Assembly: GCA_007124095.1 (NCBI GenBank)
Contig: SLFU01000155.1
Coordinates: forward strand, 1-54,258
Origin: Gemmatimonadota bacterium
GTDB taxonomy: Bacteria > Gemmatimonadota > Gemmatimonadetes > Longimicrobiales > Gaopeijiaceae
Length of the DNA: 54,258 nucleotides
Direction of reading: 5' to 3'
Part shown: positions 35,516 through 44,064 of the stretch, one piece after another
Layout: each line of letters begins with the position of its first letter
Position numbering within the stretch: position 1 is the stretch's first letter
Translations under genes and position numbers: made by a program
The notes under the pieces: generated by a model
Told to the model about the DNA's origin: nothing
Seen by the model: the letters and a program-made list of their open reading frames with translations, nothing else
The model's database searches: none

Positions 35516-37137
35516 CGGACGCGACTCCGCACCCACTCGAGGAGAAGTCTCGTGGGAAAGCCGAGGCCTCCCTTCCGATGGTATGGGGCCCTCGGCTCCC
35601 CGTAGGCCGTGCCCGCGATGTCGAGATGAGCCCACCGGGCGTCCCCCACGAACTCCGAGAGAAACCAAGCAGCCGTGATGGTCCCTGCAGGCCGTCCCCC
35701 GACGTTCTTCAGGTCGGCCACGGGGCTTTCTAGCTGCTTGCGATAGGGCTTCCAGAGAGGCAGGGGCCAGCAACGCTCTGACGCCCGGTCTCCGGCAGCT
35801 CGGACCTCCTCAATCAGCTCCTCATCGTTCCCGAGCACCGCAGCCGCGTGGTGGCCCAGCGCCAGGACGCAGGCGCCGGTGAGCGTGGCGCAGTCCAGCA
35901 CGGCGTCGGGGCGGTACCGGTCCACAACGTAGGAGAGTGCATCCGCGAGAATCAGACGCCCTTCGGCATCGGTGTTGATGATCTCCACCGTCTTGCCGGC
36001 CCGAGTCCGGATCACGTCCCCCGGCTTGGTCGCCTTCCCCGAAAGCAGGTTCTCCGACGCCGGGACCACGCCCACCACGTTGAGGGGAAGGTCGAGAACA
36101 CCGATCGCCTTCATCGCTCCCAGGACGGCCGCGCCTCCGGACATGTCGTACTTCATATCCTCCATCCCCAGCGAAGGCTTGATGGAGATCCCACCGGAAT
36201 CGAACGTCAGCCCTTTCCCCACCAAGGCGATCGGGGAATCCCCCTCCTCACCCCCATGGTGCTCCAGGACAATGAGCCGCGGCTCCTGCTCGGAGCCGGC
36301 CGCAACGGAGAGGAGGGCCCCCATCCGCTCGGCCTCCATCTCTCCGGGACCGAGGATGCGGGAAGTGAAGCCGTGCTCCTCAGCCAGGGACAGGGCGACG
36401 CTCGCCAAGTGGGCGGGTGTCGCGACATTCCCGGGGCGCCACTGGAGCAAGCGCGCCAGGTTCTCCCCCTCCGCAAAGGCAGCTCCCGCCTTCAGGCTCC
36501 GCTCCGCTCCGTCGGACTCGCCATCTGGATGGATCCAGAGCTCGTTCACGAGTGGAGGCGGGGCGTCCTCACCCGAGCTCTGCGCCTTTCCGTCGTCGCC
36601 CTGATCCGGCCCGTCCCCGTTCGACCGGCTCTCCGCCGTGGACTTCAGCTCCCGAAAGTCCCACGCGGCCAACACTCCGCCTTCTGCAGCGGCCTGAACA
36701 CCCACTTCGACCCCGCCCATCCTGCTGACCGGCACATGAACCGAAATCGAAGTCAGGGAAAGGGATTCGGCCCGACGCACGGCCCGGGCGGCCACCTTGC
36801 GGGCGACTTCCGCATCGGCGTCCTCCCGGCGTCCCGCTCCGACGAAGGCGATCCGGGTCGGTCCACCCTCCTCCGACCGGTAATGGAGGAAGAAGTCCTC
36901 CTCCTTTCCCTTGAAATCCCCCGCCTTCCTCGCCCGTCCGAATGCGCCCCCGATCAGCTCGTCCGCACGGGCGGCGGCACCTTCGAGCCGCGCTTCGCCC
37001 TGGAAGACGGGGAGTACGAGAAGCGGGGTGTCATGGGAGAACAGGTCCCCCCGAATCAATCCTACCTTCATATGCGCGACGTCCGTGACCGGGTGTCCGA
37101 TGTAGCTGTTCGCGAAGTCCCCTTTCCGTCGCTTCAC
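35512..37137 (-). CDS. pepA: Leucyl aminopeptidase (M17 family)
   Basis: This two-metal cytosolic aminopeptidase has up to 541 residues. The metal site is built by [35 protein letters not shown] and the signature [16 protein letters not shown]; the catalytic Lys/Arg are in GKGLTFD and EGRL. An unusual charged insert ([20 protein letters not shown]) lies between the N-terminal and catalytic domains. The GTG at 37137 overlaps the icd stop (GTGA), and the first 22 codons have the high third-position GC of coding sequence. An ATG at 37071 (MKVGLIRG) is an alternative that fits the family start better. Confidence 0.94.
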   Translation of the reverse strand: MKRRKGDFANSYIGHPVTDVAHMKVGLIRGDLFSHDTPLLVLPVFQGEARLEGAAARADELIGGAFGRARKAGDFKGKEEDFFLHYRSEEGGPTRIAFVGAGRREDADAEVARKVAARAVRRAESLSLTSISVHVPVSRMGGVEVGVQAAAEGGVLAAWDFRELKSTAESRSNGDGPDQGDDGKAQSSGEDAPPPLVNELWIHPDGESDGAERSLKAGAAFAEGENLARLLQWRPGNVATPAHLASVALSLAEEHGFTSRILGPGEMEAERMGALLSVAAGSEQEPRLIVLEHHGGEEGDSPIALVGKGLTFDSGGISIKPSLGMEDMKYDMSGGAAVLGAMKAIGVLDLPLNVVGVVPASENLLSGKATKPGDVIRTRAGKTVEIINTDAEGRLILADALSYVVDRYRPDAVLDCATLTGACVLALGHHAAAVLGNDEELIEEVRAAGDRASERCWPLPLWKPYRKQLESPVADLKNVGGRPAGTITAAWFLSEFVGDARWAHLDIAGTAYGEPRAPYHRKGGLGFPTRLLLEWVRSRVR

Positions 37138-38369
37138 ATGTTCCGGACGATCTGCTCCCCGAACTCCGAAGTGGAGACCTTTTTCGCACCCTCCATCTGC
37201 CGCTCGAGATCGTAGGTGACGGTCTTCTGCGCGATCGCCCCCTCGATGCCCCGATCAATCCGACGAGCCGCTTCGTCCCACCCCATGTGCTCGAGCATCA
37301 TGACCGCCGAAAGAATCAGAGATCCGGGATTCACGACATTCTTCCCGGCGTATTTGGGGGCGGTCCCATGTGTGGCCTCAAAAAGCGCGATCTCGTCGCC
37401 CACGTTGGCTCCGGGTGCCATCCCGAGGCCTCCGACCTGCGCCGCGCACGCATCGGAGAGGTAGTCTCCATTCAGATTCGGGGTGGCGAGGATGTCGTAC
37501 TCGTCCGGCCGGAGCAGCACCTGCTGGAACATTGCGTCGGCAATCCGGTCACCAATGACTATCCGCCCGGCGGGGTCCTCCCCTTCCCAGACTTTGGACT
37601 CGGGGAGGGTCTGTTCGGCGAAGCGCTCCCTCGCGACCTCGTAGCCCCAATCCGAGAAGGCCCCCTCGGTGAACTTCATGATGTTCCCCTTGTGGACGAG
37701 GGTCACCTTCGAGCGGTTCCGGTCCAGAGCGTACTGAATCGCAGCCCCGACATGGCGCTTGGTCCCGAACGGAGAGATCGGCTTGATCCCGATTCCGCTC
37801 TCCTCACGTACGGTCTCCCCCATCTCCTCGACGAGGAACTTCCGAACCTTCTCGGCCTCGGGAGTCTTGGACTCCCACTCGATCCCGGCGTAGACGTCCT
37901 CGGTGTTCTCCCGAAAGATGACCACATCGAGCTTCTCCGGTTCGCGCATCGGAGAGGGGACGCCCTTGATCCAACGGACCGGGCGAATGCAGGAGTAAAG
38001 ATCGAGCACCTTCCTCAAGGTCACGTTCAGCGAGCGAATTCCACCCCCGACCGGGGTCGTCAATGGGCCCTTGATCCCCACCTTGAAGTCACGCAGCGCC
38101 TGAAAGGTCGCCTCCGGAAGCCATTCCCCCGTGGCCTCGTGGACCTTCTCACCCGCGTCGATCGCCATCCACTTGATCGAACGGTCACCCTCATAGGCCT
38201 TCTCGACGGCGGCATCGACGACAGCCTGGGTCGCCTTCCAGATGTCGGGGCCGATTCCGTCCCCTTCGATGAACGGGAGGATCGGGTGGTCGGGGACCTG
38301 AAGCGATCCGTTTTCAACGGTGATGCGCTCCCCATCCTGGGGGACTCGGGCGGATTCAGATTCGCTCAT
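37134..38369 (-). CDS. icd: Isocitrate dehydrogenase (NADP)
   Basis: This TCA enzyme converts isocitrate to 2-oxoglutarate. The protein has 411 residues, like the E. coli homodimeric enzyme. Motifs are [40 protein letters not shown] (the Ser of IRSLN is the site phosphorylated by AceK in enterobacteria), [35 protein letters not shown] and [20 protein letters not shown], then [19 protein letters not shown]. The cofactor is inferred as NADP from overall similarity. It heads the 20-kb minus-strand run and has a predicted promoter about 75-100 bases upstream. Confidence 0.96.
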   Translation of the reverse strand: MSESESARVPQDGERITVENGSLQVPDHPILPFIEGDGIGPDIWKATQAVVDAAVEKAYEGDRSIKWMAIDAGEKVHEATGEWLPEATFQALRDFKVGIKGPLTTPVGGGIRSLNVTLRKVLDLYSCIRPVRWIKGVPSPMREPEKLDVVIFRENTEDVYAGIEWESKTPEAEKVRKFLVEEMGETVREESGIGIKPISPFGTKRHVGAAIQYALDRNRSKVTLVHKGNIMKFTEGAFSDWGYEVARERFAEQTLPESKVWEGEDPAGRIVIGDRIADAMFQQVLLRPDEYDILATPNLNGDYLSDACAAQVGGLGMAPGANVGDEIALFEATHGTAPKYAGKNVVNPGSLILSAVMMLEHMGWDEAARRIDRGIEGAIAQKTVTYDLERQMEGAKKVSTSEFGEQIVRNM

Positions 38370-38438
38370 GACTGTCTTTTCGTGGTATTGAGGAAGCGGT
38401 TCACCGGGTCAGTCTTTCACGTCCGGCAAGAGCCATCG

Positions 38439-38468
38439 AAGGTAGTCAGCCTTGGGTCGGTCGGGCAA
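38439..38468 (-). promoter_or_regulatory. Predicted promoter of the icd-led gene run
   Basis: On the minus strand TTGCCC (38468-38463) is followed after 18 bases by TACCTT (38444-38439). The predicted start near 38432 leaves a leader of about 60 bases before icd. The two hexamers are the same as those before tctC. Confidence 0.45.
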
Positions 38469-38470
38469 GG

Positions 38471-38529
38471 CTCCGGAGAGCCTCCGCGTACCGCCGAAAC
38501 GCCTTCGGCACTCCCGGAAACCCTCCGGG
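38471..38529. other. Cluster of short palindromes between icd and the SDR gene
   Basis: Three structures lie in a row: CTCCGGAG (38471-38478), the hairpin GCCGAA-acgcc-TTCGGC (38493-38509) and the hairpin CCCGGA-aaccc-TCCGGG (38513-38529). They lie upstream of the icd promoter and of the divergent SDR gene. They may insulate the two transcripts or bind a protein; no T-run follows. Confidence 0.5.
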
Positions 38530-38552
38530 TATGGGGTTCCTCCGCGGGCCCG

Positions 38553-38591
38553 GACCAGACAGCCCAGACCAGACAGCCCGGGCCAGATAGC
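38553..38591. repeat. 14-bp-period direct repeat upstream of the SDR gene
   Basis: GACCAGACAGCCC occurs at 38553-38565 and 38567-38579, and a third partial copy (GGCCAGATAGC, 9 of 11 bases the same) starts at 38581. The spacing is 14 bases each time. Confidence 0.75.
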
Positions 38592-38653
38592 TCGACCTTT
38601 TTATCGGACATCACCATCCCCCTTTCGATCCTCACGGCTTACGAGGCCATCGC

Positions 38654-39376
38654 ATGACCGCGGACAGTCGCAATCGAATCGCCCTCGTGACGGGTGGAGC
38701 CGGACAGTTGGGTCGCTACGTCGTGGAGCGACTCCAGGAGGTGGGCGCAAGTCCCCACGTTCCCATATTCAGGGAGGATGAGGGAGGGGAGTTGCGAGAC
38801 TTCCTTGGATCTGACGCCCAGGAGGTCCGTTTCCACCGGAACGGGGACCTCACCGACCCGGGGACCGTGGCCTCCCTCTTCGAGACCATCCGGTCCGAGG
38901 AGGGGGTGGGTCCGGAGATCGTCCTCAACCTGGCGGGTGGCTTTGCGATGGCGCCGGTCGAGGAGACCGAGCCGGAGATGTGGGCCCGGATGTGGCAGAT
39001 GAACGCCACCACGGCCTTCCTTGTCTCCCGAGCCGCCTTCGCGGAGATGAAGGAGAGAGGTTGGGGCCGCATCGTGAACGTCTCGGCCTTCCCCGCGCTC
39101 GATCGGGGCCAGGACGGCCTTTCCGCCTACGGGGCGGCGAAGGCCGGAGTCCTCAACCTGACCCACACGCTGGCAAGGGAAGGAGTGGATCACGGGATCA
39201 CCGTCAACGCAGTCCTGCCTTCGATCATCGATACTGCGGCGAACCGAGAGGCGATGCCCGACGCCGATACCTCCTCCTGGATCCATCCAAGGGAGATTGC
39301 GCGAGTGATCTCCTTCCTCGTCTCCGAGGACGCCCGAACCGTCAACGGAGCCGCGATCCCGTTGACCCTCGGCTGA
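38654..39376 (+). CDS. Short-chain dehydrogenase/reductase family oxidoreductase
   Basis: This is a predicted NAD(P)-dependent oxidoreductase of unknown substrate. The protein has 240 residues, the classical SDR size. The cofactor loop is ALVTGGAGQLGRYVVERL, followed by NLAGGFAMAP in place of the usual NNAG. The catalytic Ser region is RIVNVSAFPALDRG, and the Tyr/Lys pair is in SAYGAAKAGVLNLTHTLA. The end, SEDARTVNGAAIPLTLG, matches the conserved C-terminal part of the fold. It is monocistronic on the plus strand. A perfect 20-bp tandem duplication spans its stop codon. Confidence 0.92.
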   Translation: MTADSRNRIALVTGGAGQLGRYVVERLQEVGASPHVPIFREDEGGELRDFLGSDAQEVRFHRNGDLTDPGTVASLFETIRSEEGVGPEIVLNLAGGFAMAPVEETEPEMWARMWQMNATTAFLVSRAAFAEMKERGWGRIVNVSAFPALDRGQDGLSAYGAAKAGVLNLTHTLAREGVDHGITVNAVLPSIIDTAANREAMPDADTSSWIHPREIARVISFLVSEDARTVNGAAIPLTLG

Positions 39377-39402
39377 GGTGGATGACCCTCGGCTGAGGTG
39401 GA
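39363..39402. repeat. Perfect 20-bp tandem duplication across the SDR stop codon
   Basis: TGACCCTCGGCTGAGGTGGA occurs at 39363-39382 and again, without mismatch, at 39383-39402. The first copy holds the last codons and the TGA stop of the SDR gene; the second copy is therefore untranslated. Confidence 0.95.
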
Positions 39403-39420
39403 CTTTCTGCCCCCACTGGT

Positions 39421-39435
39421 TGAGATTTGTTCTCA
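39421..39435. promoter_or_regulatory. Candidate Fur box upstream of the iron transporter
   Basis: TGAGA-TTTGT-TCTCA is a perfect 5-5-5 inverted repeat. It resembles the Fur pattern TGAGAATnATTCTCA in its arms. A second, overlapping inverted repeat, TGAGATT (39421-39427) with AATCTCA (39435-39441), extends it, as often seen for overlapping Fur dimers. It lies about 100 bases before a ferric iron binding protein gene. Confidence 0.6.
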
Positions 39436-39536
39436 ATCTCAGGAAGCTTCCCGGGAGAGTGCGGGGCTGGCGTCGCAGGGGCACCTGCCGCGAGGCCGGA
39501 AAGCCGGATTCGCAATAGCGGACAGGGGAATCTCGA

Positions 39537-40607
39537 ATGATGGGGCGAACAACAGACCGTCTCCGAAGCATGGCCGGAGGGGGAGGGGTCCGTCTCCTCC
39601 TGGCGTCCTCCGTCCTCCTCCATCTCGGGCTGGCGGGCTGCGGGGACGTGGGTGGCCCCGTCGTGAACGTCTATAGCCACCGGCACTACGACACCGACCA
39701 AGCGCTCTTCGATCGATTCGCCGAGACGACCGGAATTCGAGTGCGTGTGGTGAGCGCTTCCGCCGACGAGTTGATCGCACGACTCGAACGGGAGGGCGAC
39801 GCCTCCCCGGCCGACGTGTTGATCACGGTCGACGCGGGGCGGCTCCACCGGGCGAAAGAAAGGGGACTACTGAGGCCGGTCGAGTCGCGGATCCTCTCGA
39901 ACTCGATCCCTCCACACCTCCGAGATCCGGATGGTTATTGGTTCGGCCTTACCCAAAGGGCCCGGATCCTCGCATATGCCCGGGACCGGGTGGATGCGAC
40001 GAGGCTCACGGACTACGAGTCCCTGACGAATCCGGAGTGGGAAGGGCGCATCCTCACTCGCAGCTCGGAGAACATCTACAACGTCTCCCTCCTCGCCTCC
40101 ATCGTGGCTGTGCATGGCAGTGACGGGGCCACGGAGTGGGCCCGGGGCGTGGTGGCCAACTTCGCTCGCCCTCCCCGCGGAAACGACACCGACCAGATCC
40201 GGGATGTGGCCGCCGGTGTCGGAGACGTGGCGATCGTGAACACCTACTACATCGGTCGTCTCCTCAACGCCGAGGACGAAGCGTCGCGGGAGCTGGTCGG
40301 CAATATCGGCATCATCTTCCCGAACCAGGGTGGACGGGGTACCCACATCAATGTGAGCGGCGCGGGCGTAACCGCCCACGCACCCAACCCGGAGCACGCC
40401 CTGGAGCTTCTCGAGTTCATGGTGAGCGAGGAGGCGCAGCGCGCCTTCGCAGAGGCCAACTTCGAATACCCGGTCCGGGAAGACATTCGATGGGCCCCCG
40501 CGCTCGAGGACTGGGGCACCTTTCAAACGGATACCCTCAGCCTCGAGAGGCTAGGGGAGCTGAACAACGACGCGGTGATCATCTTCGACCGAGTCGGATG
40601 GCGGTAG
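39537..40607 (+). CDS. Ferric iron ABC transporter substrate-binding lipoprotein (FbpA/FutA-like)
   Basis: This is a predicted Fe(III)-binding protein anchored on the outer face of the inner membrane. The protein has 356 residues. A signal sequence ends in a lipobox with C35 (LGLAGC). The mature part starts VVNVYSHRHYDTDQALFDRF, typical of the family, and the iron-binding tyrosine pair is in VNTYYIGRLLN (Y237, Y238). The tail SEEAQRAFAEANFEYPVRED is also characteristic. An AGGGGA ribosome binding site lies 7 bases before the ATG at 39537. The next gene, the permease, overlaps by 10 bases. A Fur-like box lies upstream. Confidence 0.93.
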   Translation: MMGRTTDRLRSMAGGGGVRLLLASSVLLHLGLAGCGDVGGPVVNVYSHRHYDTDQALFDRFAETTGIRVRVVSASADELIARLEREGDASPADVLITVDAGRLHRAKERGLLRPVESRILSNSIPPHLRDPDGYWFGLTQRARILAYARDRVDATRLTDYESLTNPEWEGRILTRSSENIYNVSLLASIVAVHGSDGATEWARGVVANFARPPRGNDTDQIRDVAAGVGDVAIVNTYYIGRLLNAEDEASRELVGNIGIIFPNQGGRGTHINVSGAGVTAHAPNPEHALELLEFMVSEEAQRAFAEANFEYPVREDIRWAPALEDWGTFQTDTLSLERLGELNNDAVIIFDRVGWR

Positions 40608-42307
40608 CGACCGCGGTAGCCCGGCTCGGGCGCCGAGTGCAGCACACCTGGGACCGGTACCGGCCCCGCGGCCGTCAGCTCTTCACTCCCTGGACCGTGG
40701 CCACCCTGATTGCGGTGGCCCTCGTGCTGCTTCCCCTGGTCTCGATCTTCGTCGGTGTCTTCGCCGAGTCCAGCGACACCTGGGATCACCTCGCCTCCAC
40801 AGTCCTCTGGGACTACCTCCGGAACTCCGCCCTCCTGGTGGTGGGGGTGGGCGGACTCGCGCTCGTCCTGGGCGTCGCCACTGCCTGGCTGGTCACGACC
40901 TGCGAGTTTCCCGGGCGGAGGGTCTTCGGTTGGGCCCTCATCCTCCCCCTCTCGGTGCCGACCTACATCATGGCGTATACCTACGCCGAGCTGATGGCGC
41001 ATTCCGGGCCGATCCAGGGGGCCCTGCAAACCGTGCTCGATCCGGCCACTACTGCGGGCCTTCGGAGCGCCCTCATGTCCCTTCCGGGCGCAGGGGTCAT
41101 GATGGCCCTGGTCCTCTACCCCTATGTCTACCTCATCACCCGAACGTCCTTCTTGAAGCAGTCCGGAGGGATCCTCGAGACCTCCCAGATCCTGGGCAAG
41201 TCGCCCTGGTCCACCTTCTTCCGGGTCGCGCTCCCGATGGCCCGTCCTGGGGTGGTGGCCGGGGTGACGCTGGTCCTCATGGAAGTCCTCAACGAGTACG
41301 GCGCAGTAACCTACTTCGGGGTGAGCACCTTCACGACCGGGATCTTCCGGGCGTGGTTCTCCCTGGGAGACGCCCCGGCCGCAATCCGCCTCTCCGGCTG
41401 CCTCCTCCTTTTCGTCTTCGTCCTGATCCTCCTCGAGCGGGCGCAGCGCGGCAGGGCCCGCTTCGACGACGGACCCCGCAGCCACCGGCCCGTGGTGCGA
41501 TTCGAACTCGAGGGGTGGCGGAGGTGGGCCGCCTTCGGCACCTGTGCCCTCCCGGTCTTTTTTGGCTTCCTCCTCCCCGTCGCGCAGCTCGGGAGCTGGG
41601 CCTTCCAGGTGGCTCCCGAAGTCCTGGATCGGCGATTCCTCGTCCTCGCGGCCAACTCTTTCGGGCTGGCGATCGTAGCCGCCTTGATCACCGTAGCCGT
41701 GGGGCTATTGATCGTCTACTCGGTCCGCCTTTCCCCGACCCCACTCCTGAAGCTCTCCGCTCGGGCCTCCTCCCTGGGATACTCGATTCCGGGAGCAGTC
41801 ATTGCGGTCGGGATCCTCGTTCCCTTCATCTGGCTCGACCGTCAAATTTCGGGCCTCCTCCAGGCCACCACCGGTCTCTCGCCCGGCCTGATCCTGACGG
41901 GAACCGTCACCGCCCTCATTTTCGCCTACGTCGTACGCTTCCTGGCTGTGTCCCTCAACCCCGTGGAATCCGGATTCGAGCGAACCTGTGGGAGCCTGGA
42001 CGAGACGTCCCGGTCGCTGGGGGCACCTCCGCTCAAGACCTTGGTGAAAGTCGACATCCCCCTCCTCCGAGGCACGCTCATCTCCGCCGGGCTGCTTGTT
42101 TTCGTGGACGTCTTGAAGGAGCTTCCGCTCACCCTGATCCTCCGGCCCTTCGACTTCGACACCCTGGCAACTCGGGCATTCCAACTTGCCATGGACGAAC
42201 AGGTTGCACGCTCCGCCCTCCCCGCCCTCTTGATCATCGCGACGGGGATGCTACCGGTGATTGGGCTCTCCCGGCTCATCAGCCTGATTGGCCGCAAGCG
42301 GATCTGA
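40598..42307 (+). CDS. Ferric iron ABC transporter permease, fused two-domain (FbpB/HitB-like)
   Basis: This membrane protein has 569 residues and about 12 hydrophobic segments, being two permease domains in tandem. Each half has an EAA-type loop for docking the ATPase: ETSQILGKSPWSTFFRVALP and ETSRSLGAPPLKTLVKVDIP. The ATG at 40598 overlaps the binding-protein stop; the frame is open further upstream, but only as a shadow. No ATP-binding subunit follows: the next gene is convergent. The transporter must use an ATPase from elsewhere. Confidence 0.93.
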   Translation: MAVATAVARLGRRVQHTWDRYRPRGRQLFTPWTVATLIAVALVLLPLVSIFVGVFAESSDTWDHLASTVLWDYLRNSALLVVGVGGLALVLGVATAWLVTTCEFPGRRVFGWALILPLSVPTYIMAYTYAELMAHSGPIQGALQTVLDPATTAGLRSALMSLPGAGVMMALVLYPYVYLITRTSFLKQSGGILETSQILGKSPWSTFFRVALPMARPGVVAGVTLVLMEVLNEYGAVTYFGVSTFTTGIFRAWFSLGDAPAAIRLSGCLLLFVFVLILLERAQRGRARFDDGPRSHRPVVRFELEGWRRWAAFGTCALPVFFGFLLPVAQLGSWAFQVAPEVLDRRFLVLAANSFGLAIVAALITVAVGLLIVYSVRLSPTPLLKLSARASSLGYSIPGAVIAVGILVPFIWLDRQISGLLQATTGLSPGLILTGTVTALIFAYVVRFLAVSLNPVESGFERTCGSLDETSRSLGAPPLKTLVKVDIPLLRGTLISAGLLVFVDVLKELPLTLILRPFDFDTLATRAFQLAMDEQVARSALPALLIIATGMLPVIGLSRLISLIGRKRI

Positions 42308-42319
42308 CGCCGGTGGGAA

Positions 42320-42880
42320 TCAGGGAAGCCACGTAGTCCGGTGCGTCGCCGCGGTCCGAGGTTTCGGAGCCGGTAGCTCCGCGGGCTCCCCGATCTGGAC
42401 CAGGGCCACGACACGCTCGCCGTCCCCGACCCCGAGCGCCTCACGAAGACCCTCCCCCTCCAGTTCTCCGCCTGTCTTTACGTGCGTGCCCAACCCCAAG
42501 TCCACGGCCCCCAGGAGAAGGTTCTGAATTCCCATGTAGAGCGTGGCGTAATCCTCCTCCCGGACGTCCGGAGCGTCTGCCAGCGGCTGGATGAAGGCGA
42601 TCAAACCGGGAAGCGACTCGATGTCCTCGATCGTCCTCCTGCGAATCGCCTCCGCCACCTCCGCGTCGTCCACCCGACCAGCCCGACTCTCGCCCTTGAT
42701 CTCAGCCCAGGCCCGCTTTGCACGGGGACCCAGGACGACGAACCTCCAGGGCTCCGTCATCCGATGGTTCGGAGCGAGCACCACCAACTCCAGGAGACCC
42801 GCCAGCTCCTCCGGGTCGAGGGGTCGGGCTGTGAACCGTTTGATCGAGCGACGACGGCGGACGGCATCGGAGACGTTCAT
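42320..42880 (-). CDS. Nitroreductase family protein
   Basis: This is a predicted FMN-dependent oxidoreductase of the nitroreductase fold; its substrate is unknown. From the ATG at 42880 it has 186 residues. The N-terminal FMN site is MNVSDAVRRRRSIKRFTARP, then LLELVVLAPNHRMTEPWRFV. The C-terminal part has YMGIQNLLLGAVDLGLGTHV and GERVVALVQIGEPAE. This pattern is close to the putative NAD(P)H nitroreductase YdjA group. An open frame continues upstream to 43069 but does not resemble the family. It is convergent with the iron permease, with 12 bases between the stops. Confidence 0.92.
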   Translation of the reverse strand: MNVSDAVRRRRSIKRFTARPLDPEELAGLLELVVLAPNHRMTEPWRFVVLGPRAKRAWAEIKGESRAGRVDDAEVAEAIRRRTIEDIESLPGLIAFIQPLADAPDVREEDYATLYMGIQNLLLGAVDLGLGTHVKTGGELEGEGLREALGVGDGERVVALVQIGEPAELPAPKPRTAATHRTTWLP

Positions 42881-43068
42881 GGCCTGAAAACGAGGGAGTC
42901 GGAGGAGACGATTCGGGATCCGGAAAATCGGAAGGTGGCACCCCGGAGGCAGGATGAAAAGCCGCACCGCCCAGGTGACCCCCTTGCTCCCGGGGCCCAA
43001 CAACCCCAAGCTGCATGGGTGCAGCCGCGTCCGATGGCGGCCATCCTCACTCAAGCGGGAGATCCCCA

Positions 43069-43278
43069 ATGTCCGAGAGCGTCTACAAGGTCATCGAGTT
43101 GGTCGGCACGAGCAGCGAGTCCTGGGAGAAGGCGGCCGAGGCCGCCGTCAACACCGCCTCGAAGAACCTGCGGAACCTCCGGATCGCCGAGATCGGAAAG
43201 CTGGACCTCCAGCTGGAAGACGGGAAGGTCGTCCGCTACCGGGCGAGAGTTAAGGTCTCCTTTCGCTACGAAGGATAG
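43069..43278 (+). CDS. Dodecin family flavin-binding protein
   Basis: Dodecins are small dodecameric proteins that store flavins and limit their photoreactivity. From the ATG at 43069 it has 69 residues, exactly the family size. The sequence VYKVIELVGTSSESWEKAAE and then RIAEIGKLDLQLEDGKVVRY follows the family pattern, ending in ARVKVSFRYEG. A GGGAG ribosome binding site lies 8 bases upstream. The frame is open 18 codons earlier without similarity. It is divergent from the nitroreductase gene, which is also a flavoprotein. Confidence 0.94.
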   Translation: MSESVYKVIELVGTSSESWEKAAEAAVNTASKNLRNLRIAEIGKLDLQLEDGKVVRYRARVKVSFRYEG

Positions 43279-43332
43279 ACGTGCCCTCGAGGGGCATGCA
43301 CCTCTCGAGTCTGGTACCGTGCGCCCGGCGAT

Positions 43333-43356
43333 GAGGCTCACCCGACGGTGAGCCTC
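43333..43356. terminator. Strong hairpin between convergent dodecin and DinB genes
   Basis: GAGGCTCACC (43333-43342) and GGTGAGCCTC (43347-43356) form a perfect 10-bp stem around a CGAC loop. It includes the DinB stop codon and lies 55 bases after the dodecin stop. A weaker hairpin, TGCCC-tcgag-GGGCA, is at 43282-43296. Both could stop convergent transcription. Confidence 0.6.
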
Positions 43357-43796
43357 CGGTGATAGTTGGCCTGACCGAGGTGATAGGCGAGGTGGGTCAC
43401 CAGGTGAAGGAGAACCAACACCGTTGGAGCGCGAGGCAAGGCTTCCGGAGGATCGGGGAACGGATCCCTCAGACTCTCGTCGGAAAGGCCCGGGAGAACC
43501 TGATCCACGACCGCCCGCGCCTCCTGCAGCCTCTCGCGCAGCTCCTCCCGGGATAAGCCCCGCTGCGAAAACTCGGCGGCCCGGTCCCGCACGTATCCAG
43601 TCCCGCCGAGGAGCGCTCCGACGTAATGCAGAAGGTTTCCGGAGACATGGAGGGCTAGAGTACCGGCGGAGTTGGCAATGCCCTCGGGAAGCACCCAGAC
43701 AGCCTCATCCGACGGGAAGCGCTCCAACTCGTCCTCGAAAGCCCCGAGGTCGCGGCGCAGCATCTGGAGGATCGATCCTGCCAGGGTGGGATCCAC
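43338..43796 (-). CDS. DinB-family putative metal-dependent protein
   Basis: This is a four-helix-bundle protein of the DinB/YfiT superfamily, whose members include thiol-dependent enzymes; the function here is unknown. The protein has 152 residues. The expected metal-binding His triad is visible as H50 in TLALHVSGNLLHYVGALL and H135 and H139 in HLVTHLAYHLGQANYH. The start is a GTG at 43796, with a GGAGG ribosome binding site 8 bases upstream (43805-43809), so the ATG-free start is well supported. Confidence 0.88.
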   Translation of the reverse strand: MDPTLAGSILQMLRRDLGAFEDELERFPSDEAVWVLPEGIANSAGTLALHVSGNLLHYVGALLGGTGYVRDRAAEFSQRGLSREELRERLQEARAVVDQVLPGLSDESLRDPFPDPPEALPRAPTVLVLLHLVTHLAYHLGQANYHRRLTVG

Positions 43797-43928
43797 AGGG
43801 CAGACCTCCGGCTATGGGATGGAACGACCTTCACGGAACAACTCGCGTTATCCACTCCTACGCGTGCACCAGTACGCTATCGCCCTTCCCTCCCCGTAGC
43901 AACATTCACGGCGATTCGCTGCCCTTTC

Positions 43929-43957
43929 TTGCCCCGGTCCCAGGGCCAGTCTACCTT
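43929..43957 (+). promoter_or_regulatory. Predicted promoter of the tctCAB operon
   Basis: TTGCCC (43929-43934) is followed after 17 bases by TACCTT (43952-43957). The predicted start is about 100 bases before tctC. Confidence 0.4.
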
Positions 43958-44064
43958 GCCTTTCCCAAATTCCCGGGGGTGACCCTACCTGCCGACACGC
44001 GCCGTATTCCCGAGTCGCGCGCTCTCGTCCGCAGACCGCAGACATCTCCACTTCCTCCGTTCAA

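Noticed and set aside
38417-38635. 72-codon minus-strand open frame between icd and the SDR gene
   Set aside because: It overlaps the predicted icd promoter, the palindromes and the repeats, and its product is low in order-promoting residues.
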